NCBI GenBank assembly: GCA_030248215.1
Contig: JASANG010003387.1
Location: 1-64,000, forward strand
DNA length: 64,000 nucleotides
DNA from: Enoplolaimus lenunculus
Lineage: Eukaryota > Nematoda > Enoplea > Enoplida > Thoracostomopsidae
Direction: 5' to 3'
The position numbers and the translations under genes were made by a program. Shown in pieces: positions 56,276-64,000 of this stretch (position 1 is its first letter; every line of letters starts with the position of its first letter). A model generated the notes under the pieces. That model made no database searches. It saw only the letters and a list, made by a program, of their open reading frames with translations, and was not told the origin of the DNA.

Positions 56276-57041
56276 CCACCTAAACTCATAAAAACCGTAG
56301 ATAACAGCAAATCTTTTTTGCAAGTGTTACATTACATATATATACGTACTTATATATAATATATATTATATATATATTACTGCGACACACAAGAGTAGCA
56401 AAGTGACACCAGCTTGTCCACCATATCTATACTAATTATACGTAAAAATAGTAACAATAAAAACCTAAAGCATAAATAAAAATATATAATCTATATAATA
56501 CCACCATAGATACAAAACTGGCTTCCAGGGATATGGGGCGCTCCTATTCAACTTCAACTCATTCCTTGTCCGATCCGGACACTGTCCCGGTGCAAAACAA
56601 CAACGTCAACGATCTGCCAATTCTATTTACAGAACCAACATTTTAGTCGGTGTTCAATGTTAGTCCCTACTTGGACCAGTAGCCAGATTACGCCCAGCGG
56701 AAACGCCTCAGCTCCCATTGAAAACTGTTAACCGTCCAAAAACAGTATCATCCTCACTCACTAGTAAGTCACGTGAAATGCTTGGGTGAAAAAAACTTGT
56801 TTTAACCCCGACCCCCCCGCCCCCGCGAGCAAGGACAGCTTCGCTACAAACCTGCCCCCTACTAATTTAAATTTCAATACGTGTACACTTCCGACTGTCG
56901 TTAAAATTTACAACTACACTCGATGTTACTTGCTTGCATCGTATTAAAATGTTAGAAAATTTTTTTTGCACATATAAAATTGAAAAAAAACGGGAAGTAC
57001 ACAAGTATAAAAGTACCGTTAGCGCTTATATATCAAAATAT
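56276..57041. other. Intergenic
   Basis: TATATA runs at 56335-56375 and a C-rich run near 56810-56825. No gene seen. Confidence 0.55.
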
Positions 57042-57203
57042 CGGCCCATATAAAGGACAGGGGGCGGAACGTTTTTCGGTGGGACTGTAATAGACTAAGC
57101 TTAAGCGTTAGACTATTTTGTTTTGCTTGGCTTAAGCTTAGGCTTAGGCTTAGGAATATGCTTATAATACTGTTCCGCCCCTGTTATTTTTTTACATTGG
57201 CCA
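57042..57203. mobile_element. MITE with TTAGGC-like interior (copy 3)
   Basis: CGGCCCATATAAAGGACAGG ... GTTCCGCCCCTG...TTTACATTGGCCA, with inverted ends of about 30 bp. The interior contains GCTTAGGCTTAGGCTTAGG. This is the shortest and cleanest of the three copies. Confidence 0.78.
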
Positions 57204-58032
57204 AAATATCTATGTAAACGCAGCGACTGTAATTTAATACACCGTATATTTTTACAACTGACACTACCGTCCACGTTCGCTAAAGCCTAAAAACACACAG
57301 ACACAATTCATACGTACAAATTGGCCAAAATTACTGACAGAAACGAACAGATACCGATACACCTTTGGCTTAATCACTTCAACCATTTCTAACCCTTTGA
57401 CCAGGTTTGAAAACCTGCAAAGCTGAAAAAAAAATCCACGTTGCCGTTTGTGTCACATTTGAATTAACAGTCGATTTAGCACCAAAACGACTACGTAACG
57501 TCTAGTATTATGCGGCACTACCAAAAACAAACGCACGTTAGTAGATTTAACCAAAATTATCAACGCATTACTATAGCACCCGAACGTATATATTCGTACG
57601 CATCCAGGATGCAAAGCGGAACTGGATTATACCGAATTCGGAATCGGAACTGCTTAGTTATACCGGAACTGCTAAGTTATACCGGAACTGTAATCGGAAT
57701 CGGAACTAGAAATTTTGGGTACTGTACGGATAATTTGCACTGACAAATATTGTCACGTTGATTTAGGTTGTCTGTTGGCTGGCAACAATTTTCAAGACGG
57801 TTGGATGAACAAGTTGGCGATGATTTCTGGTTCTGTAAACGCTATAATCTACAATCAATTATTGATAAGTTAACTCATCGAAAGCAATTTAATAGATCAA
57901 TCATCCAGAATCGTTTTAAAACATAACTTGACAATCTTGCAATCGCGTACGTCTATTCGACAAGTCGTTATGCAATCACAATTTTTGTAAATAAAACAAT
58001 TTGCAACAACTGGCAGTCCAGTCTGACATCAC

Positions 58033-58166
58033 TACATACCGTGGTCTCAGCTTCTAAACCTGAGACTTCAAAAGCTGAGAGGCTGAGACTTGGACTGAGA
58101 CTACGCGCGAGTCTCACGAATTTTCGAGACCTGACACTGAGACGGACATTGAGACTCACCATCAAC
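58033..58166. repeat. GAGACTGAGACT-word repeat
   Basis: GTCTCAGCTTCTAAACCTGAGA ... GACTTGGACTGAGACTACGCG ... CACTGAGACGGACATTGAGA matches 5780-5925 over about 120 bp. Inverted GTCTCAG / CTGAGAC words are dense, again the reiterated-short-word style of the local MITEs. Confidence 0.65.
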
Positions 58167-58429
58167 GAGTGAATTCAGGCCGGAACAGGAATTCCGGTTG
58201 AAACCGAAAAGATACGCGCATCACAAAATTTCCGCAAACTTTGGTACACAGTAACTCTAGTTACAAAACAGAAACACCAACCAACAATCAACAAACGATT
58301 CGCATTGTCTGTCAACTATTCAACTCAATTTTAAACTTCACAGATGTTACTGGCAGCCTACTTTAAAACTGTCAAAAGCAAAGCGTTTCAAAAAATATTG
58401 CTTTACAGCATTTTCATTTAAATATATAT

Positions 58430-58781
58430 CAGGGTGCAACCGGAATTACAATTTCCCGGAACCGGAATTTGAAAATTTTACCGGAACCGGAACCGGAAAG
58501 TGAAAACTGCATTCCACCAAAAATTTCATTTTAAACGTATTTTTGCTCTATTATTTGTGAAACAACCTTAGTCGAACATAGTATTTATTTTATTTGTTGT
58601 ATTTTAGATTTTCGTCGTCGACTGAAGTGAAATCCACCATCAATGGCTTATATTCGGAGTACAAGTGGCTTTCAAAAGATATTCTTAAAAATTAGCAAAG
58701 TTAAGAAAACGGCCAAATTATGACACCGGAGTTTTTAAATCCGGTAAAAATTTACCGGAACCGGAATTCAGGTTGCACCTT
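58430..58781 (+). mobile_element. hAT-like MITE, family A
   Basis: CAGGGTGCAACCGGAATTAC ... GGAATTCAGGTTGCACCTT. Body as at 10950-11328. The right terminus is mutated (CACCTT for CACCCTG), and no duplication is clear. Confidence 0.82.
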
Positions 58782-59060
58782 CATATAACCGCAGAGCCGT
58801 TTCATAAAGTTTGATCAACAAGATGCTAAAATCACCTGGTCATCCATCCTACACAAAACTTATACACAACAACAGACTCGACATGGTTTCAATCTTATCG
58901 ACTCAATGCAAAAAATTGCTGATTGTTCGCCTATACTTTTTGCACCTATTGCAACTAGTATATTGGAATAGTTTGTTAACTCAAACGATTTGTTCGGTTT
59001 CAATATTCGTCATTTGTGTCATTTAAACAACCTCATGTGAAACTGTAGTAAAACTTATAT

Positions 59061-59322
59061 CGGCATTCGTGTAGCATTTCAATTTTTTCAAATTAACCAT
59101 CGACATCAACGCAATAACTTCGGAATCGGCATTCGTGTAGCATTTCAATTTTTTCAAATTAACCATCGACATCAACGCAATAACTTCGGAATCGGCATTC
59201 GTGTAGCATTTCAATTTTTTCAAATTAACCATCGACATCAACGCAATAACTTCGGAATCGGCATTCGTGTAGCATTTCAATTTTTTCAAATTAACCATCG
59301 ACATCAACGCAATAACTTCGCA
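59061..59322. repeat. 66-bp minisatellite, four copies
   Basis: CGGCATTCGTGTAGCATTTC starts units at 59061, 59127, 59193 and 59259 with no visible difference. 66 is a multiple of 3, so the minus strand shows a 22-residue repeat (SEVIALMSMVNLKKLKCYTN...), which I read as an artefact. Confidence 0.96.
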
Positions 59323-59464
59323 ATACACCACTACGTTATTAAATTTGACTCATTTTCAGGCGGCAAACAGCTTTGTAAACCCTAACTTTGGCTTAAACTT
59401 AGCCTCAAAAGATAAACTGTCAAATGCTGAAGTGACTTGACAACATCCGGTGTTTACGAACTTT

Positions 59465-60468
59465 TATTACATTTGAGCGAAGAGCGAAACTCCGAATGAA
59501 GCTCGAAGTTTCGCCAAGTGTTGTATGTTTTGTACTCTGGGGTTGAAAGGTGGATGTCCGTCCGTCTGTCCGTCCGAACAAATCTCAGGAACCGCTGGAC
59601 CGATTTCGATAATCTTTTTTTGTTCAAAAGCTTATTATCCTGGGGTGTTAACCTCGCATTAGGGTTTTAAAATATTAAGCCGTTTATTAGCTACAGACTA
59701 ATTTGCATAATTGGTTATGCCTAAATTAGGACTTTTTACTGCATTTCACTAATTATTTGGGTTACAAGCTGAGCGACCAGATATCCCGTTCCGGCGTATT
59801 ATCCGGCAAAAACTGATATTCGTATCCGGTTCCGGTATAAACCTCGCTGATACCAGGTATTTACGGTTGTGGTGCCGAATATCATAACATTGATTTTTTA
59901 CAAGTAAGAGTCTTTAATATCTGGCAGCGATTACATTGCTGAACAATGAGCAAGTCAGGAAGTTCAAGTTTCGATCCGTTTTAGTTATTTTTAACTAAAG
60001 CGAGCAAGAGTTAAACGCATTTCTATAGTATTTCAGTTTATCAGCAGCAATTATAATGTTTATAACAAACGAAAACCTTGAGCACGCTAAAAATACAGCG
60101 AACAAATAAATTATTTCAATATATACAATATCCAGTATCCGGTTCTTGTTCCAAATTCCGTATCCGTATCCGGTACTCGGCAAATTAATTTCCGGTCGCA
60201 CCCTGGTTACAAGCAATCCAATTCAGTACTAACGGGTTTTTGGATGCGACAAATCTAGAATAAATTGTTTATAACCTGTTCAAAACCGATCTCAATGTAT
60301 AGTTAGCTAATAACTATGTTGCATATATATTAGATTAAGTGAAAAGTAACTGGTTCAAACTGTCCGTTTGTACTTAATAAGTTTGCAATGATTTAGCTAG
60401 TACTGATCAAAACGTACATTGAGTATGCCCGAGCTTCGCTCAATACATGTAGTTCTACTACGACTGGT
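59465..60468 (-). mobile_element. Family-E element interrupted by a MITE
   Basis: Reversed copy: GAGCGAAGAGCGAAACTCCG and GGTGGATGTCCGTCCGTCTG at the left, TAGTTCTACTACGACTGGT at the right. It is split at 59769-60205 by a family-C MITE, with the GTTACAAG target duplicated on both sides. The host element is therefore older than the MITE. Confidence 0.85.
59769..60205. mobile_element. hAT-like MITE, family C, nested
   Basis: CTGAGCGACCAGATATCCCG ... ATTTCCGGTCGCACCCTG, flanked by a perfect 8-bp duplication GTTACAAG (59761-59768 and 60206-60213). The body has GGTTGTGGTGCCGAATATCA and GAGCAAGTCAGGAAGTTCAA like the other C copies. Confidence 0.93.
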
Positions 60469-62183
60469 TCATAGTATTAATAGTACACTTTCTCACACTT
60501 TTTATGCTGCATCTTTCCAAATCAAATGCAAGTTACAAAACAGCTTCGATTTCTATGTACACATGACTGACCCTGAACCCCCCCCCACACACACAGACAC
60601 ACACAAACACACAAACAAACACACACACAAACACACAAACAAACACACACAGACACACACAGGTAAACGTTTCAAACTAGCGAAAAAATCTAACCATGTT
60701 AGTTCCAAATCTACTTTTAACAGAAACTTCACCTTTTGTTAACTTATATAGCATATTTAGCTACATATACCCATACATATATACGTACAGGATGCTTAGC
60801 TTATCGTCAGAGTTTGTATGAAACAGGCCAATCAGGCACGCGCTCCTGGCTCGACCTCCTCAATATGAATATAAATTCTATATGCGAAGGGCGAACGCAC
60901 ATAACACACAACAATGTTACATAAGTATTAAAATGAATTTTTATACATTCGTGTCCTTCCTCATCAACAGTTACGCGAATACACAAAGAATATACATCCA
61001 GTAGCAAGAAAAAAAACGGCATGGGGATGGCTCCGCACAGCGACCATATATGTTTCATGTCCAAGTCCAACACCACGCGAAACTCCACCTGCCGCTGTTG
61101 AAATTTCCACTCGCATGTGGGACCTGGCTATGGACATGATACACATTGCATACACACATACAGTACAGTAATTAAAAAGACAAATATATGTCGTGCTCCA
61201 AACAGCTATTTGCCACAGTTGGCAACTGAGACGCACAAACAACTACTGGAATGCAAACTGATTACGATTGGTTGTTCAAATTTGACTACATTCTAGAAAA
61301 CTGACCTTTACAACTACTGGAATGCAAACTGATTAGGATTGGTTGTTCAAATTTGACTACATTCTAGAAAACTGACCTTCACATAATTATTTGCTTGCAC
61401 TATATTTGCAAACTATAAATTAAACAAGGTTTATATGGGGTAAAGTATTATAGATGCGCAATTTGATTGACTAATAAAAACAGAAATAAAAACCACCACA
61501 TTACCCACACGCATACCGTTGTATTCGATTAAACCTTACGGCATATGTTGACACAGCTTGGTTTGTATACTATATAAACCTTGTTTAACTTATACTTTGC
61601 AAATAGGCTGAAACCAGCACTGTTTATATTAACACAGGAACCGGAAACAGATAAAAACCTGGATACCATATATTTACGGTCGTGACTCCAGATATGATGA
61701 AACGCGGAAGTTTTCAAGTGAATGAATTACCATTTGGATGTCGAATGCATGTTCATGACAGTCAATGGGTTATATAAGTTCTCCTTACTGAAGTAAAATG
61801 AAAAGTCCAAGCTAACGGTAAATTTTACTTTTTGCGAATCATACGCTGCCAATAGCGTACAGTTTGACGCTATATCTGGTTAACATCCGATTCCGGCCAA
61901 AATTCGCTGTCTGGCCCATGCTCCGGCTTCTACAATTAATATCCGATCGTATCCTGACACGTATATATACGTATATGTAATTTATAACCGTGTCAATTCT
62001 CTTGTGTACAAACTTTCCCTCAAGCTTACGATTAGGTCCAGGCGCCCAGGCTTACGAAAAATGACCTATATCTAAACCGTTGCCTACGGATCAGCCATAA
62101 CCTATAATGTTGTTGAGAACCGTGTACATGAGTAAGAAGAACCAATGTAGACTCATATCTCTAAGCACCTGTATATGTATTAG
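60469..62183. other. Intergenic with simple repeats
   Basis: A (CA)n/ACAAAC-rich stretch at 60583-60662. A 71-bp direct duplication at 61240-61379 (AACTACTGGAATGCAAACTG twice). 61620-61955 is a worn CCGG-word MITE ending CCGATCGTATCCTG. No gene seen. Confidence 0.65.
61240..61379. repeat. 71-bp direct duplication
   Basis: CAACTACTGGAATGCAAACT at 61240 and 61311, followed by the same 50 bases with a single change (TACGATT / TAGGATT). A recent tandem duplication. Confidence 0.95.
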
Positions 62184-62838
62184 CAATATAGGGGTCTTTT
62201 CCGTTATCCCGGCCAGACTTTGCCCAAAAAGGTTACATTTTGAAAATTTTTGCATTATTGAGATTCTCATGACCTTCCTTGACCAATCCACGTCCAAATT
62301 TAATTTTTGAGAAATTACATTTTTTGAAAAAGTCCGAGGTCCCCCGCCCGAGACCCAAAAATTTTTCTGTCAAAAAGTTACACAAATTATACTATACACC
62401 ATTCGACGCAGCTAACAGAGCTGAGTTGAATGATGTGAAATTTTTCAAAATCAGAAGTCTAGCTAACCAGTTACCTATGGTCAAATAACTGATTTGGCGC
62501 GCTGCCAGCGATTTTTGTGACTGCTCCAAATCAGGTATTTCATCATAACCCGTTAGCCAGCCAACTGATTACGGCAAATTTAACACCATTCAACTCAGCT
62601 TTGCCAGCTGCGTCGAATGGTACATATACAAAATTTGTCTAACGTTTTGACAAAATTTTGGGCCCCAATGGGGTACTCTGGGGCCCTTAAAAGCCGAATT
62701 TTTCAAAAATTTAAATTTGTGCGTGGAATGAATTATCAGGAGAGGTCATGAGAATCTCAAATACGCATAAATTTTCAAAACCCAACCATTTTTCGGCAAA
62801 CGCCGGCTTGGGGGGATAACCAAAAAGACCCCAATATA
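62184..62838. mobile_element. Foldback element with about 290-bp inverted arms
   Basis: CAATATAGGGGTCTTTTCCG on the left is inverted on the right as AAAAAGACCCCAATATAG. The arms match inward almost to the centre, for example CCATTCGACGCAGCTAACAG against its inverse near 62590-62620. The centre (62475-62545) has GGTCAAATAACTGATTTGGC, also the junction word of the 54-bp array at 52404. No protein. Confidence 0.88.
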
Positions 62839-64000
62839 GTACATACAGACAACATAAAACATATACCAACATAGAGACATATATATATACGTACGGCATA
62901 GCGAGAGCCACGAATACAAACAAAAACACATAACACATATGTAATTTTTTCTTATATTCAATTGCGGATGTGGAAGGTGCGGGATACAAAACATAGGTAA
63001 TGGTCCCATCAATAGAGGTTAAAACCAAAAATTTCTATCAAAATTTAGAACAAAAATTATTGCGATAAATTTCTATATATAATCGTCTGGTATTCCGTCA
63101 GAAATTTCTGTATCCGCCATTGGCTATGGTTTGCGAACGTGATTTTAGGCACAACAAGTATGTCGCATTTGGTACATAATAACCTGAAGACACGAATTAG
63201 TGTGAACAATACAGTATGGGCTTCGCTTAGACATCTGAAATCTGTCTAATTAAAGCGAACTATCGACATATATACGTACATATATCGGCATATGTATATG
63301 TAGACTTAGGAAAAGCAAACCAACGTCAGATTTTTTATGCTCAGCGACTGGTTATTATGCATACCTACAATTCGCTGGTCGTTCTATGTAATGTACAGGA
63401 CGGGACAACAGCGTAGCCAATATGTCAATTTCAGGGTGTAACCTCGTTTGAATCGCTAATTTTTTGTCACATACCTAATTTAGGCTCTAGGGTTCAGCCG
63501 AATATTCGGATTCGGTAAAAAATCCACATCCGGTTCCGGCATTTTACATTGCCGGATATTTATTGCTCAAAAGAAAACGGTGCGACCGGATATCCGGTTC
63601 CGATTCAATATGCGGCAAAAACTGACATCCGTGTCCGGTTCCGGTATCCGGTAAAAACCTACTTATTTATGACCCAAAATCACAATATTTGATTACGAAT
63701 TTAGTTTCAAATGATAAATATAAGTACTTCCAGAAGCGCAGTCAATATTAAGACCCTTGTAGAAACAAAATTATAACATATCACAAGTAGTACTAAATTG
63801 GAGCAATTAATTTCAACTGTTGAACCGTCCAGTGCGGTGTTCCGACTTATATAACAGTTTCCAAAAAAATTTAAATTTAACTCTTCGAATAAAAAACTAT
63901 CAACATTAAATAAAAACAACTACATACAACAAGTAGTATATCTATATATCAGGGTTCCATCGGAATTCCGATTCCGGCTAAAATTGCGGCAAAATTTGAC
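62839..64000. other. Intergenic to window end, MITE pieces
   Basis: 63428-63590 matches 20518-20680 (CAGGGTGTAACCTCGTTTGA and GGGTTCAGCCG). 63580-63665 is a family-B/C left end (GGTGCGACCGGATATCCGG). 63951-64000 begins another element (CAGGGTTCCATCGGAATTCC), cut by the window edge. Confidence 0.65.

Noticed and set aside
59023-59331. Minus-strand 102-codon frame with a 22-residue repeat
   Set aside because: Artefact of the 66-bp minisatellite, for the same reason.

Overview
This window is from an animal (metazoan) genome, AT-rich, with spliced genes, short GT-AG introns and very dense small DNA-transposon debris. It holds two recognisable protein-coding genes facing each other tail to tail. 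I place the organism among invertebrates. The single adducin and single FoxO gene, TTTTCAG-type splice acceptors and TTAGGC-like runs inside one repeat family (TTAGGC is the nematode telomere word) hint at a nematode, but this is weak evidence.

Layout. 1-2145: tandem array of a 296-bp unit carrying a degenerate tRNA-like pol III gene; it probably continues beyond the left edge. 2146-12112: no gene, with interlocked MITEs, a TTAA-flanked element, a long-TIR element and tRNA-derived SINEs. 12113-34270 (+): adducin, rebuilt here as 20 exons with consistent phase (about 962 aa), from the aldolase-like head to the lysine-rich MARCKS-related tail. It carries a polyQ block in the tail and, at exon 8, two homologous 99-nt exons that look mutually exclusive. 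34271-43544: intergenic, with several TIR elements, a TA-rich satellite and a 44-codon minus-strand coding fragment. 43545-50695 (-): a FoxO transcription factor of three exons and about 1754 aa, two to three times the usual size because of polyQ/N and low-complexity insertions, yet with the forkhead, all three Akt motifs and the C-terminal activation motif kept. 50696-64000: no gene, with MITEs, minisatellites (54-, 66- and 71-bp units), a long foldback element and nested insertions.

The strongest themes are: (1) the duplicated adducin exon 8, which would swap one structural strip of the head domain; (2) the giant FoxO; (3) a radiation of non-autonomous hAT-like elements sharing CAGGGTGC termini and 8-bp target duplications (five perfect cases seen) but differing in the CCGG-rich subterminal word; (4) the tRNA-like tandem array; (5) a 54-bp minisatellite sharing a 20-nt word with the centre of a foldback element about 10 kb away. 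FoxO (insulin/Akt-controlled nuclear factor) and adducin (spectrin-actin junction protein) have no established functional link, so their adjacency is probably incidental. I saw no reverse transcriptase, capsid, envelope or transposase gene and no CRISPR array; the window is not bacterial.
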